A stretch of DNA of 64,000 nucleotides, taken from positions 186,001-250,000 of the forward strand of contig NZ_JAEHFJ010000005.1 in NCBI RefSeq assembly GCF_016406085.1. Direction: 5' to 3'. The notes below the pieces were generated by a model, which was not told the origin of the DNA, ran no database searches, and was given only the letters and a program-made list of their open reading frames with translations. The stretch comes from Aureibaculum flavum (GTDB lineage: Bacteria > Bacteroidota > Bacteroidia > Flavobacteriales > Flavobacteriaceae). The translations under genes and the position numbers were made by a program. Positions 16,952 to 25,790 of this stretch are shown here, one piece after another (position 1 is the first letter of the stretch; each line of letters opens with the position of its first letter).

Positions 16952-17304
16952 AATTGGAAAGATTTTTGAATTTGATAAGTTAAATAGACAAAATATGAAG
17001 CAATAAACATTGGAATTATAAAAGTAAGAGTTGCAGCATAATAACTATTTAAACCATGTCGAGTTTCAGTGACAATTATAATTGCAGTTATATTTAGTAT
17101 CGCTAGAATCCAATATATTTTGAGATAATTTTGATGCTTGTTACTAAATTCTTTTGAATAAACGACTAAGACAATTCCAAGAAAAAGTTGGATTACACCC
17201 AGACCTAAAGAAGCAATCATACCATATATTCCGAAATGAATACTTGCATATAGACCAAATGTTATGAGGAAAGCTGTTAGATTTATATAATGCAATGTTT
17301 TCAT
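16948..17304 (-). CDS. Four-helix integral membrane protein, unknown
   Basis: This is a 118-aa hydrophobic protein with about four membrane spans (LTAFLITFGLYASIHF, LGLGVIQLFLGIVLVVY, IYWILAILNITAIIIV, LTFIIPMFIASYFVYL). I chose the ATG at 17304, which begins just 2 bp after the stop of the upstream gene, rather than a longer frame that would overlap that gene. Function unknown. It is in an operon with the DCC1-type protein and the epimerase, both probably under the GbsR-like regulator. Confidence 0.75.
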   Translation of the reverse strand: MKTLHYINLTAFLITFGLYASIHFGIYGMIASLGLGVIQLFLGIVLVVYSKEFSNKHQNYLKIYWILAILNITAIIIVTETRHGLNSYYAATLTFIIPMFIASYFVYLTYQIQKSFQL

Positions 17305-17306
17305 AA

Positions 17307-18128
17307 TTATAAGTTTAAAATTAATAGTAACGCGATAACGCGATACAACACCCATGTGTAAGATAAATAAGTAGATAGGTTTAGTAAGTTAACTCTACGG
17401 TAATGTTCCATAAACATTAATAGTGCCGTAAGACCAAACCAACTAAGTAGGATCAATGTAGGTAACATGATAAAATGGTTGATGATAATAATTGGCATTA
17501 ACATAAGAGATCCCATTAAAGAAACGGTCATTAAATTACCAATATAGTTTAGTAAATCATTACGGTTTATTTTTAATAAGAAAACACTTTGAAATACAAT
17601 TTGTACTATGGCTAATACTGTTTCTCTTCCTATCGTAGAATCAGGTAAAAAGAATAATTGTTCTGAATATTGATAAAGTACCAAGCTGGTAATTAAGGTA
17701 GTAAAGAGAATATAAATAATACGGTATTTGATATTGAATTCAGGCTCACAACTCATACATTGAAAGTCCCGTTTCTTAATCGGAATTATCACTTTTCGAT
17801 TGTATGAGATAAAAGAATATAGCTTTTTTAAGAACCATTTGATTGGACTAGTTTGTCCAATTTTTTCAATAAAAGGGAACGAGTATCCGATAACTTTCAA
17901 TAAACTATCAATTCCGTAAAGGACCGTTTTATCGTCATGATTTATTAGTGCAATTTGATTCTTAGCTTTTTCCAAATCTATATAACCGTATTCCATTTGT
18001 GATATGCTACTATACGCCTGTCTCCCATTTCTATCCAACATTTTTGTTTTTATAAACACCGAAGTATAGGTTTTACATAAAGGACAATCGTCATCGTATA
18101 ATAAAGTGTAATTTTTAAGTGTGGTCAT
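17307..18128 (-). CDS. DCC1-like (DUF393) thiol-disulphide protein with membrane tail
   Basis: The N-terminus carries the DxxCxxC motif of the DCC1/DUF393 family, YDDDCPLC with C15 and C18, in a thioredoxin-like domain. It is followed by about four hydrophobic segments after residue 130. A second cysteine pair, CMSC, is at about residues 122-125. A redox role at the membrane is likely but the substrate is unknown. It is the first gene of the operon. An operator-like inverted repeat (18144-18165) sits 16 bp before its ATG. Confidence 0.82.
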   Translation of the reverse strand: MTTLKNYTLLYDDDCPLCKTYTSVFIKTKMLDRNGRQAYSSISQMEYGYIDLEKAKNQIALINHDDKTVLYGIDSLLKVIGYSFPFIEKIGQTSPIKWFLKKLYSFISYNRKVIIPIKKRDFQCMSCEPEFNIKYRIIYILFTTLITSLVLYQYSEQLFFLPDSTIGRETVLAIVQIVFQSVFLLKINRNDLLNYIGNLMTVSLMGSLMLMPIIIINHFIMLPTLILLSWFGLTALLMFMEHYRRVNLLNLSTYLSYTWVLYRVIALLLILNL

Positions 18129-18143
18129 AATTGTAGTTATTAA

Positions 18144-18165
18144 ACTTTCAGAAAATATTGAAAGT
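18144..18165. promoter_or_regulatory. Operator-like inverted repeat TTTCA-N8-TGAAA before the DCC1 operon
   Basis: ACTTTCA and TGAAAGT are 7-bp arms separated by 8 bases. The inner arms and spacing match the palindrome before the GbsR-like gene (18712-18729). It lies between the regulator's stop and the next gene's start, where a repressor could block transcription. Confidence 0.65.
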
Positions 18166-18181
18166 ATTATTTAAATTTTTT

Positions 18182-18685
18182 TTACTTAATAAGTTTGAAC
18201 AAAGACTTTGTCAACCAATTTTGATCTTGATTAATCAACTTGTTTAACATCTTGTCGGCATTTTCGGTTAATTCATGCAAGGCTTTAGTTTGTTTTATCA
18301 GTTCTTTTGTTTTTTCTGTTTTATCATCTTTTATGCTTGAAACTTCCTTTAATACTTTAATTACCGGTTGTATTTCTCTTCGGCTTCTCTCTTTTGCAAT
18401 TTGTCTGGCCAATTCTTGCACATCTTTTTCGGTCGTAAAAAACTCTTTGCGTTCACCTGGAATAATTTCTTTAGTAACAATGCCCCAATCCATCAATTGG
18501 CGTAAATTCATACTGGTATTACCTCTTGATATTTGTAACTCTTCCATAATGTCTTCCATAGACAATGGTTTTGTAGAAACAAAAAGTAAGGCTTGTATCA
18601 TTGCCATGGCCTTATTTATACCCCACATCGTTCCTAAACTACCCCAAGTGCTAATAAATTTTTCTTTTGCTTCTTGATATTCCAT
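18182..18685 (-). CDS. GbsR/MarR-family transcriptional regulator
   Basis: This is a 167-aa winged-helix regulator. The HTH region spans about residues 30-75 (PLSMEDIMEELQISRGNTSM then NLRQLMDWGIVTK). The preceding helix WGSLGTMWGINKAMAMIQ and the long C-terminal helix are typical of the GbsR-like group. I use the ATG at 18685; a TTG at 18691 overlaps the putative -7 box. It is followed 53 bp later by the DCC1 operon. Matched palindromes before both units suggest autoregulation and control of that operon. The ligand is unknown. Confidence 0.88.
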   Translation of the reverse strand: MEYQEAKEKFISTWGSLGTMWGINKAMAMIQALLFVSTKPLSMEDIMEELQISRGNTSMNLRQLMDWGIVTKEIIPGERKEFFTTEKDVQELARQIAKERSRREIQPVIKVLKEVSSIKDDKTEKTKELIKQTKALHELTENADKMLNKLINQDQNWLTKSLFKLIK

Positions 18686-18688
18686 ATG

Positions 18689-18696
18689 CAAATATA
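18689..18696 (-). promoter_or_regulatory. -7 element of the GbsR-like regulator
   Basis: On the minus strand this reads TATATTTG, a perfect TAnnTTTG. The palindrome at 18712-18729 covers where the -33 element would be. The box ends only 3 bp before the ATG at 18685, which predicts a leaderless or nearly leaderless transcript. Confidence 0.55.
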
Positions 18697-18711
18697 CAAT
18701 TATTTTTAAAC

Positions 18712-18729
18712 TTTCAATAATTATTGAAA
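18712..18729. promoter_or_regulatory. Perfect 18-bp palindrome, operator of the GbsR-like regulator
   Basis: TTTCAATAATTATTGAAA is a perfect palindrome placed at about -27 to -44 relative to the inferred transcription start. It has the same TTTCA-N8-TGAAA layout as 18144-18165. Confidence 0.7.
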
Positions 18730-18791
18730 ATTTATTTTAATTACATTCAGATTAATGTAGATAAGAGTGATCAATTTTATATTTTAGCAGG

Positions 18792-20027
18792 ATGAAAAAA
18801 GTCCTATTTATCGGATTGGTTTTTCCTGAATCTACTTCAACAGCTGCTGGAAGTAGAATTTTGCAATTACTTCACTTTTTTTTAGAGGAAAATTATCAAA
18901 TTACTTTTGCTAGTGCAGCCCAAATAACGCCGTATATAGATAATCTTAAAAGTTTAGCAATAGACAGTATTTCTATTGAATTGAACAATACTAGTTTCGA
19001 TAAATTTATTACAACCTTGCAGCCTGATGTTGTCGTTTTTGACCGTTTTATAACCGAAGAACAATTTGGTTGGCGTGTTACAGAGAATTGCCCTAAAGCA
19101 ATACGGGTTTTAGACACCGAAGATTTACATTGTTTGCGGCATGGACGGCTAGAAGCGTTTAAAAAGAATGCAACGTTTGAATTGAATCAACTGAATCAAT
19201 TGGATATTACCAAAAGAGAAATTGCCAGTATTTATAGATGTGATTTGTCTTTGATTATTTCACCATACGAATATCAACTTTTAATAGACCATTTTAAAAT
19301 TCCTGAAACTATTTTAATTGAATTGCCATTCATGCTTGATGATCTTTCAAAAGATACGTTATTTGAAAAACCAACTTTTGATGAACGACATGATTTTATA
19401 AGTATTGGAAATTTTAGACATGAGCCCAATTGGCAATCGGTATTGTATTTAAAGAAAACCATTTGGCCATTGATTCGAAAACAATTACCGAATTCAAAAT
19501 TATTTATTTATGGATCGTATCCTTCTCAAAAAGTAACCGATTTACATAATGAAAAGGAAGGGTTTATAGTTAAGGGTAGGGCAGATGATGCTCATAAAGT
19601 TGTCTCAAATGCTCGTGTGTTATTAACTCCACTTCAAATTGGGGCAGGACTCAAAGGAAAACTTATAGATGCCATGCTAAACGGAACACCATCGGTTACC
19701 ACAACTATTGGAGCAGAAGGAATGCATAATAATTTATCATGGAATGGCTTTATTAATGATAATCCAAAAACATTTGCAGATAAGGCAGTTCAACTTTATT
19801 CGAATAGAGATATTTGGGAGCAATTACAACAACATGGAATTGAAATAATAAATTCTATATATTCTAAAAAGCAATTGTCAGAAAAATTGAGCGAGAGAAT
19901 TATTAAAATCCATCAGGATTTGGATCTACATAGAGATCAGAACTTTATGGGTAGCATGTTGCAGCATCATACAATGAAGAGTACAAAGTATCTTTCAAAA
20001 TGGATTGAAGAGAAAAATTTGCATTAA
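18792..20027 (+). CDS. Glycosyltransferase, GT-B fold (GT4-like)
   Basis: The 411-aa protein starts with a Rossmann-like KKVLFIGLVFPESTSTAAGSR. In the C-terminal half it has the GT4-type donor-binding pattern VSNARVLLTPLQIGAGLKGK followed by LIDAMLNGTPSVTTTIGAEG. The sugar and acceptor are unknown. It is divergent from the GbsR-like gene (about 100 bp apart) and converges with the surface gene block. No other polysaccharide genes are adjacent, so it may act alone, for example on envelope glycan. Confidence 0.82.
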   Translation: MKKVLFIGLVFPESTSTAAGSRILQLLHFFLEENYQITFASAAQITPYIDNLKSLAIDSISIELNNTSFDKFITTLQPDVVVFDRFITEEQFGWRVTENCPKAIRVLDTEDLHCLRHGRLEAFKKNATFELNQLNQLDITKREIASIYRCDLSLIISPYEYQLLIDHFKIPETILIELPFMLDDLSKDTLFEKPTFDERHDFISIGNFRHEPNWQSVLYLKKTIWPLIRKQLPNSKLFIYGSYPSQKVTDLHNEKEGFIVKGRADDAHKVVSNARVLLTPLQIGAGLKGKLIDAMLNGTPSVTTTIGAEGMHNNLSWNGFINDNPKTFADKAVQLYSNRDIWEQLQQHGIEIINSIYSKKQLSEKLSERIIKIHQDLDLHRDQNFMGSMLQHHTMKSTKYLSKWIEEKNLH

Positions 20028-20040
20028 ATTTTAGATATAA

Positions 20041-21771
20041 TTACTTTACGGTGAATGTTTTATTTATAAAAATTTGTTCCCCTTCATCGGTAAATCCAGT
20101 AATTGAGATTTCGAATGTGCCAGTGACATCTGAAGTGTAAAATGTACCCAACGAATCTTCTTTGTTAATTTCAAAATTTGGTTTCCAAAGTAATTGATAT
20201 CGAAAATCTGGAATCCGATCTGATTGCGTTTTTGTTTCGAAATTATATTTCTGTTTATAGTAATTTTTGTTATTTACAGGTGTAAATAGCTCTTTTTTTA
20301 ATATTGACGTGCTATTAATTTGATAATCACCCTTTATTGTTTCTATGATAACAACACCAGTAAACACATTTCTACCAAATACATACCTTTCTCTTATAAT
20401 ACCAATACTTTTTACTTTGCGAGCGTCATAGTACATTAATGCATCATGATCTGACACAAAAACACCATCAATTAAAACCAAAGGTTTATTAACTTTATAA
20501 TTATAATTATTGTTTTTAGCTTTTAAAATTCTTACTTGAAATACATATTTGTCATCTCTTTTTTCGGCCCATACATTTTCCGTAACTTCTACCAGGGTCT
20601 CTTTGATTGTTTGAAATCGAGTATACTCATCTAAATTATAAAGAACTAAGTTATTATAATTAAAAGGAAGTTCTATTTGGTTTGATAATATAGAATCTGG
20701 TTTTACATTAAAGTATCCATTCTCTATTTGGTTATGAATACTACGATCAATAATTTGTTTTTTATTTACACTATCAATAAAAAACGGTTTAAAACTTATA
20801 TTAGAATAATCTGCAGTAGGTTTAGGGTCTAAAAAAATATTATAATTTTCTTTATGCTCACCTAGTATTTCAAATACAGCATCTTTGGTCTTATATTTTT
20901 CAATGATGTTAAAATAAAAATCACCATTAGCCGATACACTAGCTAATTTAATTATATAGTTACCTTCATTAGGTATTGACAGAGACACTTGTAAATTATC
21001 GACAGTTGTATTACCATTTTTAGGAATTATTTTACCACTAATTATTTCACCACGTAACTCAGGAAGTATTATTTGATCATTCTTAAATGTAGTATTTTTA
21101 ATAGAAGACTTAACTAATTTAGGCGTGTTGTTTTGATTAGATTTAATTGGACTTACTTCTCGTGCTGACAGTGTGAAATTTCCTTTTATTCTTTGGTCGT
21201 TTTTTATTTTAAAATTCACCTTACTCCTTTTTGAGTATTGATTATTGTCTAATGAAATATCTAAATTCGTGTTATTAAATGTTTTTCTTTCTTCCTTAAG
21301 ATAAAGATTTTTACTACCAGTTAATATAGCCTGTTGATCCGCTAAATAAGGATTGATTATACTTAGATCTTGACTAAAATATGAATTGGCATTAAGCATC
21401 CAATTTGTGTAACCGATGATTTTATAACTACCAGAAGGTATGTTTACGGGAATAAAATAATCACCTTGTGCTTTACCGTTTTCAATACGTAATTTATGTT
21501 TAAAAATAACTTCCTTACTATCGTTTATTAATTCAACATAACCAATTGTGCTGATATTGCTTGGTTGCAAGGAGTTTGCCTTTAAAGCGTAAAACGAATA
21601 ATACATATACTCACCCGCAAAAAGTAAATGTGAATTTGCACGAACAAAAACGTTTTCTTCTGGTATTTGCTTCAGAATTTTTTCATCACCAGGTTGCAGA
21701 TGTATTGATTGACTTATTACATTCTCTACGCAACTAGAAATAATAAGAAGCAAGTAAAATATTTTTCTCAT
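20041..21771 (-). CDS. Secreted MG2/plug-like surface protein
   Basis: The start at 21771 gives a clean signal peptide (MRKIFYLLLIISSCVENVIS); an upstream extension would run into the DUF4249 gene. The N-terminal region (VFVRANSHLLFAGEYMYYSF, then SGSYKIIGYTNWMLNAN) looks like the alpha-2-macroglobulin MG2-type domains found in Bacteroidota surface proteins. Residues about 430-500 (KPLVLIDGVFVSDHDALMYY) resemble a TonB-receptor plug without a barrel. Such genes commonly follow a receptor and a DUF4249 gene, as here. Length is 576 aa. Function is unknown. Confidence 0.78.
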   Translation of the reverse strand: MRKIFYLLLIISSCVENVISQSIHLQPGDEKILKQIPEENVFVRANSHLLFAGEYMYYSFYALKANSLQPSNISTIGYVELINDSKEVIFKHKLRIENGKAQGDYFIPVNIPSGSYKIIGYTNWMLNANSYFSQDLSIINPYLADQQAILTGSKNLYLKEERKTFNNTNLDISLDNNQYSKRSKVNFKIKNDQRIKGNFTLSAREVSPIKSNQNNTPKLVKSSIKNTTFKNDQIILPELRGEIISGKIIPKNGNTTVDNLQVSLSIPNEGNYIIKLASVSANGDFYFNIIEKYKTKDAVFEILGEHKENYNIFLDPKPTADYSNISFKPFFIDSVNKKQIIDRSIHNQIENGYFNVKPDSILSNQIELPFNYNNLVLYNLDEYTRFQTIKETLVEVTENVWAEKRDDKYVFQVRILKAKNNNYNYKVNKPLVLIDGVFVSDHDALMYYDARKVKSIGIIRERYVFGRNVFTGVVIIETIKGDYQINSTSILKKELFTPVNNKNYYKQKYNFETKTQSDRIPDFRYQLLWKPNFEINKEDSLGTFYTSDVTGTFEISITGFTDEGEQIFINKTFTVK

Positions 21772-21781
21772 TGTATAATTT

Positions 21782-23017
21782 TTATTCTTCCCAAAATTCA
21801 GGTTTAATATTTGTTCCTGATTCTGTGCAGTCACCACAAACTTTTGGAACAATTTGATAGGGTCCTTGTGGCTCGTCAAAATCACAATATTCAGGTGCGG
21901 GTGCCAATAAACAGGGGTTGTAGATGTAATAAAGCATGTCGCCACTAGCTAATAGTTCAACTAATTCATCTAATTCTGGTGTTATAGTTGGACAATCAAC
22001 AGGTAGATCAATGGAAGTTTCATTAGGATAAAGATCAGTAAAGTTGAAAAATATTCTTTTAGATGAAGTTGATGACACATTAAAAAAGCCAATTACTTTT
22101 TGTTCAGCCTCATTTTGAGATGAAATATTACCATCAATAAATCCGGTCTGAATTTGAGAAAACAAACTTCCAGAGGTGGAGAATTCTTTCAATAATGAAT
22201 AAAACTTATCTGCTGCTCTAGAAATACTATGTTGTTTTACAAGTATGCTATACCTATTTGCTATTTCATAATCGTACTTTGGAATAAATTTTATCAAGGT
22301 TTTTTGGATTGTATTCCCATTTAATTTAGTTTTCGAACCCGCCACAGCCTTATCGACAACATTTGTAGTATAGCAAATTTTATCTTGTTTGGTTTTTAGT
22401 ACTAACTCAACCTCTGGAGGGTTTATAGAAACAACTTTGGCTTCAACTGGAGACCAAAGTGGAGCAATAATTTTATAGGTTTCCTCATAAGTATATACAT
22501 AATACTTAGGATCATTGGAATTGATCATAGAAAATGCATTTATTTCAACACCTGAATTTTCTTGATTATTTTCAATTTTTAAACTTTCAACATTTACAAT
22601 TTCATCGCCAATCACTAAACGTTCGGGTTTGGAGGTGTAAATGCTATTATCACTGGTTTCTACTGTTAGTGAATAATCGATATTTGGTTTTGCATTAAAC
22701 ATTACAGAAGAAACATAAGTTCCTTCAGAGACCTCATTAAATATGTATATGTTGCCATTGCTATCAGTTATGGATACTTCTGCGTTTTGTTCTGGCGTAG
22801 CCCCATCTTGCTCAAAGCGATAAGTTCTACTTAATTTAATGTGATGCTCTTTAAATTCATCAGTAATCCATGCATCTACAACTAAAATACTTTCAAATGA
22901 TTCCGTGGTCGCATTAAACTCTTCAATACAGCCAGATGTTATAAGGGCAATAAAAAAAGCCCCTATGTATGCCGTTATCCTGTTAGTATTTATTTTACGG
23001 TATTTTTTCATTTTCAC
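21782..23017 (-). CDS. DUF4249 outer-membrane lipoprotein
   Basis: The protein has a signal peptide with lipobox ALITSGCIEEF. The N-terminal beta-rich domain (SILVVDAWITDEFKEHHIKL then SRTYRF) is typical of DUF4249 partners of TonB receptors. A Cys-rich C-terminus (CDFDEP, VCGDCTESG) is also typical. It begins directly after the receptor stop. It is likely a surface lipoprotein working with the upstream receptor, analogous to SusD-type partners, but the ligand is unknown. Length 411 aa. Confidence 0.85.
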   Translation of the reverse strand: MKMKKYRKINTNRITAYIGAFFIALITSGCIEEFNATTESFESILVVDAWITDEFKEHHIKLSRTYRFEQDGATPEQNAEVSITDSNGNIYIFNEVSEGTYVSSVMFNAKPNIDYSLTVETSDNSIYTSKPERLVIGDEIVNVESLKIENNQENSGVEINAFSMINSNDPKYYVYTYEETYKIIAPLWSPVEAKVVSINPPEVELVLKTKQDKICYTTNVVDKAVAGSKTKLNGNTIQKTLIKFIPKYDYEIANRYSILVKQHSISRAADKFYSLLKEFSTSGSLFSQIQTGFIDGNISSQNEAEQKVIGFFNVSSTSSKRIFFNFTDLYPNETSIDLPVDCPTITPELDELVELLASGDMLYYIYNPCLLAPAPEYCDFDEPQGPYQIVPKVCGDCTESGTNIKPEFWEE

Positions 23018-25786
23018 TTAGAATTTAATATTGTAAGAAATTGTAGGAATTGGAACTGAAAAAATAGAGCTTTTATATGCTTTTACATTTCCGTTTTCAG
23101 TAACAAAAAATACTGAATATGGGTTGTTTCTTCCTAAAACATTATAAACTGATATATTCCAATAACTATGTCCTAATTTTTTTAATTTATGGTTGCCTTC
23201 AATGTTAAAACTTAAGTCTAATCTATAATAATCAGGAATTCTAAATTTGTTTCGTTCACTATAAATAACATAAGTGTCACCCTGATAGTCAAAATTTCCA
23301 ATAGGATAGGTCACTGGTCTTCCTGTTTGATATTCGAAATTTGCTGAAAAACTAAAACGTCTTGTAACTTTGAAATTGGAAACAATATTTAAGTTATGAG
23401 GTTTGTCATAATTTGATGGAAAATAATTTCCGTTGTTTATTTGCTCTTCTTTAAAAGGGCTATCAAGCTTAATTAGTGATTTGGAATAAGTGTAAGCAAA
23501 CCAACCGCTAAGTTTACCTTTATTCTTTTTAACTAAAAATTCTATACCATATGCTTTACCTTTACCTTGAAGTATTTCAGTTTCTACATTTTCGTTAAGT
23601 AGCAATTGAGCTCCTGTTTTAAAGTCAGGTACATTTTCTGATTTCTTATAATACCCCTCTAAACTTAGTTCATAATCATTACCATTTATATTTTTAAATA
23701 AACCTAAAGAAAGCTGTTGAGATTTTTGTGGCTTGATGTGATAATCAGATAATTTCCAAGTATCTATTGGAGAAAGTGTGGTGTTATTAGACAGAGTGTG
23801 TAGGTATTGGTAGGCACTATTATAGCCCAATTTAATAGAGAAATCTTTGTTTAGTAAATACCTGCCAGACAATCTAGTTTCTAATCCACCATAGTTTTTT
23901 ATCGTTTTGTTTTTGCCAAAATTTAGAGTGTCAGATACCGTTTCATTATTGCGGGGTTGGCCAGTTTCATACACTCTTGTTAATGAGCTTCCTAAAGCTT
24001 GAAACATTGAATAGCGTAGCCCAACATTAATTAAAAATTTATTGTTTATTTTATAACCATCTTCTAAAAAAACGGCAGATTCAAGACCGTATTCATTTTC
24101 TAAATTTAGTGGTATTACAGCTGAATTTTCACCCAATGGCTCTTTTTTACCAGGGTTTACTTCATATTTTTTTACAGATACTCCATAATTAAATTTATGT
24201 TTATCACTATGTAAGTAAACTAATCTTAATTTTGCTCCAATTTCGTCTATGCCATAATCATATCCAAAATTATCATTTGATTGTCCGTCATAATTTATAT
24301 TAAATTTATATTGACTTTTAGATATAGATAAGCTGCTCGAATTTTTATCGTTAAATTTTTTATTCCAGAGTACGGAAAGTAATAAATTATTATATCCGTA
24401 AACAGAATCTGACGTGATGCTAAAATCATCATTACTATAATAGGCCGTAGCTCGTACTTCATTCGTACTATCAATTTTAGCATTAAATTTGCCAATTAGG
24501 TCGTAAAACGAGGCCTTGCTGTTTTTTAAGGATTTATTATCTAATGAGTTTAAAATCCAGTTGGAATACGTACTTCTACCACCTAATACTAACGAAGCTT
24601 TTTCTTTAATTATTGGTATTTCTAAAGCAATATTTCCTGTAACGGGTCCAATAGATGCTTCTCCTTTAAATTTATCTAAACTTCCATCTTTAGTTGTAAT
24701 ATCAAATACTGATGACAAACGACCACCAAATTGAGCAGGTACACTTCCTTTATAAATTTTAATATTTTTGGTGGTAAATGGGTTTAATGCTTGAAATATT
24801 CCAAAAAAATGTGCTGGGTTATATAAAACAGCATTATCTAAAAGTATTAGATTCTGATCTGTTTTTCCACCTCTAACATTAAATCCAGAAGAGCCTTCGC
24901 CAGCAGTTGTAATACCCGGTAAAGCTGTTGCCACCTTTAGCATATTCCTTTCTCCCATTACTAGAGGTATGTTTTTAGATTTTTCAGAATCTACCTCGTT
25001 TGTGCCTATTTCAGAATCTACTACATTACTGGTTTGTTTACTTGAAACGATTATTTCGTCAAGTTCTTCAATGTTTTCTGAAAGATTTATATTTAAAGTA
25101 CCATCATTATAAATAATTACATTTTTTTGAGTTTTTCCTAGGCCAATAGAGCTTGTTTCTATAGTGTTGTAACCTCTGGGAATCGTGATTTGGTAATATC
25201 CATTTTTATCTGTTTCAACGCCTAAAACTGTGTTTTTAACGACTATTGATACATTAGACCATGGCATACCCGTTTTTGAATCACGAATGTAACCACTAAG
25301 TTTATATTTGGTACGTTTGTCTAATGGGTTTTCTTTTCCAATACTAACCGTTTCCGTCCGAGTTTTATTTGACGATACTATTTTGTTTTTGAAAACAGGG
25401 CGGGCAGATTCGGTTTCAATTCTATTGTTTTTATCGATAACTTTTTTGTTACCAAAAAAGTTATCGGGTAAGTCGCTATAGATAACTCTGTTTTGAGTTA
25501 TAACAATTCCTTTGTTTTTTAAAATAAAATAATTAAAATTTGTGTCTTCAAAAATTTGATTTAATACTTTTGAAATAGTAACATTTTTGAAATTTATATT
25601 AATTTTTTCTTGAGAAAACCATTCTTTAACAAAATAAAACTGATAGTTGAACTTCTCTTCTAATTGATGCATAGCATCTGTTCTACTAATATCATTAAAA
25701 TCTATTGAAATTAAGTCTTGATTTTGTTGGGCATTCAAAAAATTTAATGACACCATAAATAAGGTGATCGCAATTAATTTCCTCAT
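23018..25786 (-). CDS. TonB-dependent receptor with STN and carboxypeptidase-like domains
   Basis: Domains in order: a signal peptide (to about residue 19, ending LNAQQ); an STN-type secretin/TonB N-terminal domain (about 25-100); a carboxypeptidase-regulatory-like domain (about 158-235, KLSGYIRDSKTGMPWSNVSI); a plug (about 275-370, with FNVRGGKTDQNLILLDNAV); and a 22-strand-type barrel ending in phenylalanine. An STN domain usually signals to a FecR-type anti-sigma factor, but no FecR/ECF pair is adjacent. It abuts the DUF4249 gene (1-bp spacing) and is preceded by a small secreted protein. The imported substrate cannot be told from sequence. Confidence 0.92.
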   Translation of the reverse strand: MRKLIAITLFMVSLNFLNAQQNQDLISIDFNDISRTDAMHQLEEKFNYQFYFVKEWFSQEKININFKNVTISKVLNQIFEDTNFNYFILKNKGIVITQNRVIYSDLPDNFFGNKKVIDKNNRIETESARPVFKNKIVSSNKTRTETVSIGKENPLDKRTKYKLSGYIRDSKTGMPWSNVSIVVKNTVLGVETDKNGYYQITIPRGYNTIETSSIGLGKTQKNVIIYNDGTLNINLSENIEELDEIIVSSKQTSNVVDSEIGTNEVDSEKSKNIPLVMGERNMLKVATALPGITTAGEGSSGFNVRGGKTDQNLILLDNAVLYNPAHFFGIFQALNPFTTKNIKIYKGSVPAQFGGRLSSVFDITTKDGSLDKFKGEASIGPVTGNIALEIPIIKEKASLVLGGRSTYSNWILNSLDNKSLKNSKASFYDLIGKFNAKIDSTNEVRATAYYSNDDFSITSDSVYGYNNLLLSVLWNKKFNDKNSSSLSISKSQYKFNINYDGQSNDNFGYDYGIDEIGAKLRLVYLHSDKHKFNYGVSVKKYEVNPGKKEPLGENSAVIPLNLENEYGLESAVFLEDGYKINNKFLINVGLRYSMFQALGSSLTRVYETGQPRNNETVSDTLNFGKNKTIKNYGGLETRLSGRYLLNKDFSIKLGYNSAYQYLHTLSNNTTLSPIDTWKLSDYHIKPQKSQQLSLGLFKNINGNDYELSLEGYYKKSENVPDFKTGAQLLLNENVETEILQGKGKAYGIEFLVKKNKGKLSGWFAYTYSKSLIKLDSPFKEEQINNGNYFPSNYDKPHNLNIVSNFKVTRRFSFSANFEYQTGRPVTYPIGNFDYQGDTYVIYSERNKFRIPDYYRLDLSFNIEGNHKLKKLGHSYWNISVYNVLGRNNPYSVFFVTENGNVKAYKSSIFSVPIPTISYNIKF

Positions 25787-25790
25787 TTGG

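Noticed and set aside
18240-18677. 145-codon open frame on the plus strand opposite the GbsR-like gene
   Set aside because: It is an antisense shadow of a well-supported regulator with clear HTH motif, and has no recognisable features.
21772-21945. N-terminal extension of the MG2/plug-like protein into the DUF4249 gene
   Set aside because: The extension has no function, hides the signal peptide, and overlaps another gene by 160 bp.
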